A stretch of 14,054 nt of DNA from Brachybacterium sp. GTDB lineage: Bacteria > Actinomycetota > Actinomycetes > Actinomycetales > Dermabacteraceae. Both the position numbers and the translations under genes were made by a program. The stretch covers positions 1 to 14,054 of the forward strand of contig JAKDNE010000038.1 of assembly GCA_030451965.1 (NCBI GenBank), given 5' to 3'. Shown here piece after piece: positions 6,647 to 12,426 of the stretch (positions are counted from its first letter, which is position 1; every line of letters begins with the position of its first letter). A model generated the notes under the pieces. That model did no database searches, was not told where the DNA came from, and saw only the letters and a list, made by a program, of their open reading frames with translations.

Positions 6647-6889
6647 GTAGGTAAGGACTCCGTCGGGACAGGAATTGAGTAGGGTCGATGGACGTGCAGG
6701 CCCTGGAGGGGCCAGTCGTTGCCCGGGCGGCGCACGACGTGGTGACCACGGCGGCGTCGGCTCGCGCAAAGACCTTCAAAAGCCTAACAGCCCGCCCGCG
6801 GATCCGCGAGGACCGCAGGGTCCGCCGACGCCGTCACCGGTGTGACATCCGTCCTGGTGGCTCCGTACCCGCTCCGACCGGACACCTCC
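6647..6889 (-). promoter_or_regulatory. polA-rpsA intergenic region with probable rpsA promoter and leader
   Basis: No gene fits in these 243 bases. The best minus-strand promoter sign is TAGGCT (6786-6781), a TAnnnT actinobacterial -10, but no recognisable -35 lies 16-18 bases upstream. Initiation there would give a leader of about 130 nt for rpsA. This leader holds a hairpin (GGCCC 6699-6703 with GGGCC 6709-6713, loop of 5) and a 13-base odd palindrome (CGTGGT 6738-6743, G, ACCACG 6745-6750). Upstream of the -10 are three further inverted repeats (see 6797-6846). S1 is autoregulated at its leader in E. coli, so a structured leader is plausible here, but nothing in the sequence proves it. 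Confidence 0.45.
6797..6846. repeat. Cluster of three short inverted repeats between polA and rpsA
   Basis: Three separate dyads follow each other: CGCGGATCCGCG (6797-6808, perfect), GGACC-GCAG-GGTCC (6810-6823, perfect 5-bp arms) and GTCAC-CGGT-GTGAC (6833-6846, perfect 5-bp arms). They sit 43-93 bases past the polA stop on the minus strand and just upstream of the candidate rpsA -10. They may act as a polA terminator, as operators for rpsA, or be chance. The last closely resembles the repeat at 5038-5051. Confidence 0.4.
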
Positions 6890-9607
6890 TCAGTGCGCGG
6901 CCTCGCGCCAGGTGCGCCCGATCCCGACACCGACCTCGAGCGGGACGGACAGCTCGTAGGCCGAGTCCATGCCCTCCTCGACGATGATGCGCACCCGGTC
7001 CAGCTCCCCCGGTGCGACCTCGACCACGAGCTCGTCGTGCACCTGCAGCAGCATCCGCGAGGAGAGCCCCTCCTCCCGCATCCGGCGCTCGACGGCGAGC
7101 ATCGCGATCTTGATGAGATCAGCGGCGCTGCCCTGGATCGGCGAGTTCAGCGCCACCCGCTCGGCGTTCTCACGACGCTGGCGGTTGTCGGAGGTGAGGT
7201 CCGGGAGGTAGCGCCGACGACCGAGCAGAGTCTCGGTGAATCCGGTGCTGCGGGCCGTCTCCACACTGTGGTGGAGGTAGTCGCGGACCCCGCCGAAGCG
7301 CTCGAAGTAGCCGTCCCGCAGCGTGGTCGCCTCCGCCCGGGAGATCCGCAGCTGCCGGGAGAGGCCGAAGGCGGAGAGTCCGTAGGCCAACCCGTAGCTG
7401 ACGGCCTTGGTCTTCGAACGCATCGCCGGGTCCACCGCATCGGGGCTCACCCCGAACACGCGGGAGGCGACGAAGTTATGCAGGTCCTCGCCCGAGCGGA
7501 AGGCCTCGATGAGGCCGGCGTCCTCGGACAGGTGCGCCATGATGCGCATCTCGATCTGCGAGTAGTCAGCGGTCAGCAGCGTCTCGAAGCCCTCCCCGGC
7601 GACGAACACATCCCGGATCCGCTGGCCCTCGGCGGTGCGCACGGGGATGTTCTGCAGGTTCGGCTCGGTGGAGGCGAGACGGCCGGTGGCCGCGGCGGTC
7701 TGCTGGAAGGTGGTGTGCACGCGGGAACCCGCATCGACCACCTTGTCCAGGCCCACCAGGTAGCCGGTCAGCTTGCTCATCTCACGGAAGCGCAGCAGTG
7801 CGGTGAGGAAGCGGTGCCCGGCGGAGTCGGGATCGAGCGACTCCAGCAGGTCCGTGAGGGACTCCGCGTCGGTGGAGTGGCCCGAGGAGATCTTGCGCGT
7901 GGTGGGCAGGCCGAGGGTCTCGAAGAGGACCACCTGGAGCTGCTTGGGGGAGGCGAGGTTGACCTCTTCCCCCACGATCTGTCCGGCCTCGCGCTTGGCC
8001 TGGGCCACGAAGCCCTCGAACTCGTCACGCAGAGTCCCCAGCGCCGACTGATCGATCGCGATCCCGCGCTCGTGCATCGTCTCGAGCACGGTCTGCAGCG
8101 GCAGCTCGAGCTTCTCGAGGATGCTGCGGGCCCACGGCTCGCCGGCGGTACGGGCGGTGAGCTCCTCGGCCGCGAGATGCAGCGCCGCGGCAGCCGTCGC
8201 CAGCCGGGCCCCGGCACGGGCGACGTGCTCGCCCCGCACCTCCGGGGTCTCCTTCTTCAGCGTCGACTCCGCAGGCTTGCGGGGCTTCGGCTCGAAGTTC
8301 GCGCCGCCCAGCTCGGTCGCGAGCGCCTCGGCGTCGTAGCTGCGTGCGCCGGGACGCAGCACGAAGGACTCCAGGGACAGGTCGCGCGCCCGCTCCCCCA
8401 GCCGGTACCCGTTCAGCTCCAACCAGGAGCGGACCGCCGGTGCGTCGGCGACCCGGATCTCGGCGGCCTCGCCGAGGGCGGCGGCCAGCATCTCGGTGGC
8501 CTCGGGGTCCAGCCGTCCCAGCTGGATGGCGCCGGCGACGGTGGTGGTCGCCAGGCCGATCAGCGCACCGCCGCGCACGTCCTCCACAGCGTCGAGGGCG
8601 AGCACGTCGGCGCCGGTGGCCAGCAGCTGCTGCAGCGTGGCCGCGTCCTGGACGTCGAGGACCTCCGCGGCCAGCGCCGCCTCCGCGGCGGCGTCCTCGT
8701 CCGCGGACTCACCCAGCAGAGCGGCCGGCAGGTCACGGCGGATCGTGTCCCCGAAGGCGAGATCGTCGAACACCTCGAGCACCCGGGCGCGGTCACCCTT
8801 GCCCAGGGCGTAGTGCTCCGCCTCGGTCGGCAGCTCCAAAGTGGTGACGGCGGCGTTCATCAGCCGGTTCCGCTCGACGTCCGCGAGGTGGTCGCGCAGG
8901 GACTGACCGGCCTTGCCCTTGATCTCCTCGGCGTGAGCGATCACGCCGGGCAGGTCGCCGTACTGGACGATCCACTTCGCGGCGGTCTTCGGGCCGACGC
9001 CGGGCACCCCCGGGAGGTTGTCGGCGGCCTCACCCACCAGGGCCGCGAGGTCCGGGTAGCGCTCCGGCCGGATGCCGTACTTCTCCTCGACCGCGTCCGG
9101 GGTCATCCGGCGCATCTCGGTGACACCCTTGATGGGCTGGAGCAGGGTGACCTTCTCGCCGATCAGCTGGATCGCGTCGCGGTCGCTGGAGACGATCAGC
9201 GCCTCGCGACCCGCCTCCTCGGCGCGGGCGGCGAGAGTGGCGATGATGTCATCGGCCTCGTAATCCTCGTAGGTCAGCCATCGCACCCCGAGGGCGTCGA
9301 GGACCTGCATGATCAGATCGATCTGGCCGTGGAACGCCGGTGGGGTCTCGTCGCGACCGCCCTTGTACTGGTCGTAGAGGCGATCGCGGAACGTTCCGCC
9401 GGGCAGATCGAAGGCGACCGCCACATGAGTGGGGCGCTCGGAGGCGACCACGTTGATGATCATCCGAGCGAAGCCGTACACCGCGTTGGTGGCCTGGCCG
9501 CGGCCGTCGCTGAAGCCGTCGGCGGGCAGGGCGAAGAAGGCACGGAAGGCCATCGCGTGCCCGTCGATGAGAAGGATGCGCTGGTCGTCGGTGTCACTCG
9601 CACTCAT
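6890..9607 (-). CDS. polA: DNA polymerase I (5' nuclease plus polymerase, 3'-5' exonuclease domain degenerate)
   Basis: The 905-residue protein serves Okazaki-fragment processing and repair synthesis. The 5' nuclease domain (about 1-295) has its acidic residues in LLIDGH (D15), VAFD (D67), YEADD (E117, D119, D120) and SSDRD (D142, D144), plus a helix-hairpin-helix at GVPGVGPKTA. The 3'-5' exonuclease-like domain (about 310-430) lacks the DxE and later catalytic acids, so proofreading is presumably absent, as in other actinobacterial Pol I. The polymerase domain has motif A TADYSQIEMR (D681, steric-gate E686), an O helix with R730, K734, Y738 and Y742, and motif C LLQVHDELV (H857, D858, E859). 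Y738 occupies the position of E. coli F762. Start ATG 9607 is preceded by GGAGA at about 9 bases. It lies 63 bases from the divergent thioesterase gene and upstream of rpsA. Confidence 0.96.
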   Translation of the reverse strand: MSASDTDDQRILLIDGHAMAFRAFFALPADGFSDGRGQATNAVYGFARMIINVVASERPTHVAVAFDLPGGTFRDRLYDQYKGGRDETPPAFHGQIDLIMQVLDALGVRWLTYEDYEADDIIATLAARAEEAGREALIVSSDRDAIQLIGEKVTLLQPIKGVTEMRRMTPDAVEEKYGIRPERYPDLAALVGEAADNLPGVPGVGPKTAAKWIVQYGDLPGVIAHAEEIKGKAGQSLRDHLADVERNRLMNAAVTTLELPTEAEHYALGKGDRARVLEVFDDLAFGDTIRRDLPAALLGESADEDAAAEAALAAEVLDVQDAATLQQLLATGADVLALDAVEDVRGGALIGLATTTVAGAIQLGRLDPEATEMLAAALGEAAEIRVADAPAVRSWLELNGYRLGERARDLSLESFVLRPGARSYDAEALATELGGANFEPKPRKPAESTLKKETPEVRGEHVARAGARLATAAAALHLAAEELTARTAGEPWARSILEKLELPLQTVLETMHERGIAIDQSALGTLRDEFEGFVAQAKREAGQIVGEEVNLASPKQLQVVLFETLGLPTTRKISSGHSTDAESLTDLLESLDPDSAGHRFLTALLRFREMSKLTGYLVGLDKVVDAGSRVHTTFQQTAAATGRLASTEPNLQNIPVRTAEGQRIRDVFVAGEGFETLLTADYSQIEMRIMAHLSEDAGLIEAFRSGEDLHNFVASRVFGVSPDAVDPAMRSKTKAVSYGLAYGLSAFGLSRQLRISRAEATTLRDGYFERFGGVRDYLHHSVETARSTGFTETLLGRRRYLPDLTSDNRQRRENAERVALNSPIQGSAADLIKIAMLAVERRMREEGLSSRMLLQVHDELVVEVAPGELDRVRIIVEEGMDSAYELSVPLEVGVGIGRTWREAAH

Positions 9608-9670
9608 GAGGAGCAGTCTCCCACGTCACCGCCGCCCTCGCGGCCCGCTCGGCTGTGGCACGCTCGAGCC

Positions 9671-10165
9671 ATGACCGACTCATCCCTCTCCACCCCGCTC
9701 CCGCCGACCTCGCGCGTTCCCGGCGGTGCCCCCACCGCGCCGCCGGTCAGCGACGAGCTGCGCGAGCACTTCGCCCCGATGCTGCCCGGGACGCTCCTCG
9801 AACGCTGCGAGATCGAGCTGCTGACCCTGGACGCGGGTGGCGGCACGGCGGCGATGCCCGTGGAGGGCAACACCCAACCGGCCGGCCTCCTGCATGGCGG
9901 TGCCACGATCGCGCTGGCAGAGTCCATCGCCTCCTTCGCAGCGATCATGCAGGCCCGCGAGGTCCACGGCGACGGGGCCCAGGCGGTGGGGACGTCGGTC
10001 TCGGCACTGCACCATCGCTCGGCCCGCGCCGGGCGGGTCGTCGCGAGCTGCACGCCGCTGCATCTGGGGCGTCAGGTGGCCAATTATCTGGTCGACGTCC
10101 ACGACGAGCAGGGTCGACTGCTGAGCACGGTGACGGTCGCCACCCAGCTGCTGCCGCCGCGCTGA
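9671..10165 (+). CDS. Hotdog-fold acyl-CoA thioesterase (PaaI / EntH-MenI-like)
   Basis: The 164-residue protein carries the hotdog thioesterase core: the lead-in PVEGNTQPAGLLHGG (63-77) and the central helix ATIALAESIASFAA (78-91), then strands with VGTSVSALHHRSA and TVTVATQLL. The HGG...E pattern (H75, E84) matches the Arthrobacter 4-hydroxybenzoyl-CoA thioesterase / YdiI-EntH group, in which the helix Glu is catalytic. Likely substrates are aromatic or short acyl-CoA thioesters such as 1,4-dihydroxy-2-naphthoyl-CoA of menaquinone synthesis; the sequence does not decide. The first 25 residues are Pro/Ser-rich and probably disordered. ATG 9671 has no Shine-Dalgarno, so a leaderless transcript or a start slightly downstream cannot be excluded. 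It is divergent from polA and convergent with the lipoprotein gene, with only 7 bases between the stop codons. Confidence 0.85.
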   Translation: MTDSSLSTPLPPTSRVPGGAPTAPPVSDELREHFAPMLPGTLLERCEIELLTLDAGGGTAAMPVEGNTQPAGLLHGGATIALAESIASFAAIMQAREVHGDGAQAVGTSVSALHHRSARAGRVVASCTPLHLGRQVANYLVDVHDEQGRLLSTVTVATQLLPPR

Positions 10166-10184
10166 GGAGCGTTCAGCCGGCGGC
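10153..10184. terminator. Bidirectional hairpin covering both convergent stop codons
   Basis: Arms 10153-10165 and 10173-10184 pair over 12 bp with one bulged base (C10160) around the 7-base loop 10166-10172. The left arm ends with the TGA stop of the thioesterase (10163-10165). The right arm begins with the complement of the TGA stop of the lipoprotein gene (10173-10175). The position and symmetry suit a terminator used from both sides, although neither flank has a T-run. Confidence 0.6.
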
Positions 10185-11534
10185 TTCGAAGCTCGTCGCC
10201 GTACCGCCCTCCAGCACGTTCTCCGCGGACCAGCCGTACCTGCGCAGCGTGCCGATCCGAGCGTCGGACTGGGGCCCCAGCTCCAGCTTCCCTGATCGGC
10301 CGACATAGGCGACGGTCGCGCGTCCCTGCGCCTCCAGAGCCGTCCTCATCACCCTCCGGCAGGTCTCGTAGTCGGTGCAGGACTCGGCACCGGTGAGGAT
10401 CTTCGGGACCGCCGCGGCCAGCGCCGTCCCGGTGACCGACAGCGCATGCTGCGCGGCCAGGCAGGCCATGGTGAAGGCGTCGTACCCCTGCTGCGAGTAG
10501 GCATAGCCGGTGCGCAGGAAGTCGCTGCTGCGGTTGAGCATCATCGCTTCATGCTCGTCGGTGATCTCGTCCCCCGGCTGGTACCCGGTGGCGGAGGTCA
10601 GGCATTCCGGGAGCAGCTCCTCCGCGATCGGCAGCTGCGAGTAGTCGACGGTCGCGGCCGGGGAGAGCCGCGTCGGGATCTCGATCGTGCGGCGGCCGTC
10701 CTCGTCCGCGGTGGCCTTGTGCAGCGCGGAGAGGACGGAGGCCGATTCCTGTCCGCCGTTGAGCACCAGCAGTGCCGGCGGCTCCTTCAGGACCGCCTTC
10801 ACCCGGGCTCCGATGTCGCCGATGTCGCCGACCGCGTAGAACTGCTCGGACACGATCCCGCCGCCGAGCGGATTGAGATACTTCTCGAGCTCCTGCAGCA
10901 GGCTGCGGCCCTGGCTGGTGTCCTCGGAGAGGAAGGCGACCGTTCCCTCAGCTCCGCCCTTGTCGGAGTCGGCGCCGAGTGCGATATCGCCGTACTGCAC
11001 CGCGAGGATGTGATCATTCGGTGCGAGTCTCATCAGCAGGTTCGAGGTCTGCACCTCCTCGGCGCGGACGGCCATGCCCGAGGTGAACACATCGATCACC
11101 GCCAGGCCCGCCTCGACGACGGCGGGCATCGCTGCGATCAGCGACTCCTCGTCGATCGAGGTGATCAGGCAGGTCGCCCCCTCGTCCGCGAGGCCTTCGA
11201 TGACCGAGGTGAGGTCCTCGCCGGGCTCCTGCATCACGTACCGATCCAGGAGGGCCACCTCATGGCCGAACAGCCCGTCCCAGCGGGCGTTCACGTCGAT
11301 CTGCGCCTCCTGGAGGGAGACCGCGATCGCTTCCTCGAAGACGGCCATCCGACCGTAGGCGGCGCCGATCTGACCGATCACCAACGGGGTATCGGGCTCG
11401 GTGAGCTTCGGGGCCGACGGGGGCGGCGACGTCGGGCCGCCGCGGCGACGACCCGGCCCGCAGCCGGTCAGCGCGCCGGCTCCCAGGACCCCCGCCCCGA
11501 GGCCGCGCACCAGGTCACGTCGCGTGATCGCCAT
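10173..11534 (-). CDS. Solitary Tat-type lipoprotein, ABC substrate-binding protein of the Leu/Ile/Val-binding family (type I periplasmic fold)
   Basis: The 453-residue protein starts with a twin-arginine, lipobox leader: TRRDLVR (4-10), a short hydrophobic stretch, then LTGC (22-25) with Cys25 as the lipidation site. A Pro/Gly/Arg-rich linker follows. The body resembles branched-chain amino-acid-binding proteins: PLVIGQIGAAYG near the start, ATCLITSIDEE, the hinge-region QQGYDAFTMACLAAQHAL, and a C-terminal V-A-Y-x-G-R-S-G-K-L strand. Its ligand is unknown. No permease or ATPase gene is nearby, so it is an orphan binding protein. The start (ATG 11534) has GGAGGGGG about 12 bases upstream. 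It lies 52 bases downstream of the response-regulator gene on the same strand and may be co-transcribed. Additional Cys residues occur in the C-terminal half (SCTDYETC). The family call is by pattern and is moderately sure. Confidence 0.82.
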   Translation of the reverse strand: MAITRRDLVRGLGAGVLGAGALTGCGPGRRRGGPTSPPPSAPKLTEPDTPLVIGQIGAAYGRMAVFEEAIAVSLQEAQIDVNARWDGLFGHEVALLDRYVMQEPGEDLTSVIEGLADEGATCLITSIDEESLIAAMPAVVEAGLAVIDVFTSGMAVRAEEVQTSNLLMRLAPNDHILAVQYGDIALGADSDKGGAEGTVAFLSEDTSQGRSLLQELEKYLNPLGGGIVSEQFYAVGDIGDIGARVKAVLKEPPALLVLNGGQESASVLSALHKATADEDGRRTIEIPTRLSPAATVDYSQLPIAEELLPECLTSATGYQPGDEITDEHEAMMLNRSSDFLRTGYAYSQQGYDAFTMACLAAQHALSVTGTALAAAVPKILTGAESCTDYETCRRVMRTALEAQGRATVAYVGRSGKLELGPQSDARIGTLRRYGWSAENVLEGGTATSFEAAG

Positions 11535-11556
11535 CGTCGTGCTGTTCCCCCTCCGT

Positions 11557-11574
11557 CCGGCCGCCCCGGGCCGG
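11557..11574 (-). promoter_or_regulatory. Hexaloop hairpin between the ANTAR regulator and the lipoprotein gene
   Basis: CCGGCC (11557-11562) and GGCCGG (11569-11574) form a perfect 6-bp stem with a 6-base loop, CGGGGC on the minus-strand RNA. It fills much of the 52-base gap after the regulator stop and ends two bases before the GGAGGGGG ribosome-binding site of the lipoprotein gene. It could terminate, attenuate or mask translation. ANTAR proteins bind hexaloop hairpins, but the loop expected from known cases has A at position 1 and G at position 4. Here position 4 is G and position 1 is C. Confidence 0.45.
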
Positions 11575-11586
11575 GATGGTCCTGGT

Positions 11587-12234
11587 TCAGTCCTTCGGGC
11601 CGCCCAGCTGGTCCACGACCGCGTCCGCGACCTCCCGCATGGTCAGGCGACGGTCCATCGACGTCTTCTGGATCCAGCGGAACGCCTCGGGCTCGCTCAG
11701 CCCCATGTTGGTCTGCAGCAGGCCCTTGGCCCGGTCCACGCGCTTACGGGTCTCGAACCGCTCCCCCAGATCCGCGATCTCGGACTCCAGCTGGGTGATC
11801 TGCTGGTACCGCGAGATGGCGATCTCGATCGCCGGCAGCAGATCCGCGGGGGTGAAGGGCTTGACGACGTACGCCATCGCACCGGCATCACGGGCCCGCT
11901 CGACGAGCTCGGCCTGTGAGAAAGCGGTGAGCATCACGACGGGGGCGAGGTTGTCCTCGCCGATCCGCTCGGCGGCGGTGACGCCGTCCATCTGCGGCAT
12001 CTTGACGTCCATCACCACGATGTCCGGTCGCAGTTCGCGGGCCTTGTCCACCGCAGCCTCGCCGTCACCGACGGCGGCGATCACGTCGAAGCCCGCCTCC
12101 GTCAGCGTCTCGACGATGTCCATCCGGATGAGGCTCTCGTCCTCGGCCACCACCGCGGTGCGGCGCGGTGCGTCCGCCTGCGGCAGTGCATCGTCCTGGG
12201 CGTCGTCGGGGAGGGAAGTCGTATCGTCTGTCAT
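11587..12234 (-). CDS. Two-component response regulator with RNA-binding ANTAR output domain (PdtaR-like)
   Basis: The 215-residue protein has a disordered acidic N terminus (1-24), a receiver domain (about 25-135) and an ANTAR domain (about 155-210) joined by a helix with coiled-coil character (IEIAISRYQQITQLESEIAD). Receiver residues are intact: E31/D32, phospho-acceptor D76 in VVMDVKMP, T103 and K125 in VVKPF. ANTAR hallmarks are RKRVDRAKGLLQ, the GLSEPEAFRWIQK helix and LTMREVADAVV. Proteins of this layout act as transcription antiterminators by binding paired RNA stem-loops. The closest known arrangement is M. tuberculosis PdtaR (Rv1626), also near polA. The start is taken at ATG 12234; an in-frame ATG at 12291 would add 19 residues outside the fold. 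AGGG lies 4 bases upstream, a weak ribosome-binding site. No histidine kinase is encoded here, so its partner is elsewhere. Confidence 0.93.
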   Translation of the reverse strand: MTDDTTSLPDDAQDDALPQADAPRRTAVVAEDESLIRMDIVETLTEAGFDVIAAVGDGEAAVDKARELRPDIVVMDVKMPQMDGVTAAERIGEDNLAPVVMLTAFSQAELVERARDAGAMAYVVKPFTPADLLPAIEIAISRYQQITQLESEIADLGERFETRKRVDRAKGLLQTNMGLSEPEAFRWIQKTSMDRRLTMREVADAVVDQLGGPKD

Positions 12235-12266
12235 GTCGCCCTGTGTCTCGAGAAGGGCCTCTCCAG

Positions 12267-12281
12267 GGGTGTCCAGCACCC
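12267..12281 (-). promoter_or_regulatory. Leader hairpin upstream of the response-regulator gene
   Basis: GGGTG (12267-12271) and CACCC (12277-12281) form a perfect 5-bp stem with a 5-base loop, 32 bases before the regulator start on the minus strand. If transcription begins near 12305 (see the AT-rich element) it lies in the 5' leader. A chance origin is quite possible. Confidence 0.3.
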
Positions 12282-12310
12282 ACGGGGTCAAGGCCGGTGG
12301 TCATCAGCGG

Positions 12311-12317
12311 TATCCTA
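12311..12317. promoter_or_regulatory. Overlapping divergent -10 candidates for tRNA-Leu and the response regulator
   Basis: The short AT-rich island TATCCTA reads as TATCCT on the plus strand (12311-12316), 28 bases before the tRNA. It reads as TAGGAT on the minus strand (12317-12312), about 78 bases before the regulator ATG. Both fit the actinobacterial TAnnnT -10. I find no good -35 for either direction, so this rests on the -10 and on the divergent gene layout. Confidence 0.4.
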
Positions 12318-12343
12318 ATCCAGCCCTCCTGCATGGGGGGTGA

Positions 12344-12426
12344 GCCGGGTTGGCGGAATGGTAGACGCGGCGCACTCAAAATGCGCTGTCCGCGAGGGCG
12401 TGCGGGTTCGAGTCCCGCACCCGGCA
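12344..12426 (+). tRNA. tRNA-Leu, anticodon CAA
   Basis: The 83-base gene folds as a class II tRNA. The acceptor arm is GCCGGGT (12344-12350) with ACCCGGC (12419-12425) and discriminator A12426. The anticodon stem GCGCA/TGCGC (12370-12374, 12382-12386) encloses the loop CTCAAAA, with anticodon CAA at 12377-12379, reading UUG. A long variable arm lies at about 12387-12401, and the T arm is GCGGG (12402-12406), loop TTCGAGT, CCCGC (12414-12418). The 3' CCA is not encoded (CCT follows). It is divergent from the response regulator. Leucine tRNA genes are common integration sites, but no repeat of its 3' end was found in the window. Confidence 0.97.

Noticed and set aside
4793..6682. Long plus-strand open frame opposite rpsA (629 codons).
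   Set aside because: It is an antisense shadow of the highly biased rpsA gene: a Leu/Asp/Val-rich repeat-like product with no ribosome-binding site or family motif.
6842..9670. Very long plus-strand open frame (about 940 codons) running antisense through polA into the thioesterase frame.
   Set aside because: It mirrors the codon pattern of polA, gives a Gly/Leu/Val/His-rich product with no motif, and such antisense frames are expected in high-GC DNA. Only the part from 9671 is a recognisable gene.
11557..11574. Calling the intergenic hairpin a confirmed ANTAR target.
   Set aside because: The loop lacks the expected A at position 1 and a paired second stem-loop is not evident; kept only as a hypothesis.
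12286..12291. TTGACC on the minus strand as a -35 for the response regulator.
   Set aside because: No acceptable -10 occurs 16-18 bases downstream.
12344..12426. Possible genomic-island attachment site at tRNA-Leu.
   Set aside because: No direct repeat of the tRNA 3' end, integrase or mobility gene is visible in the window.
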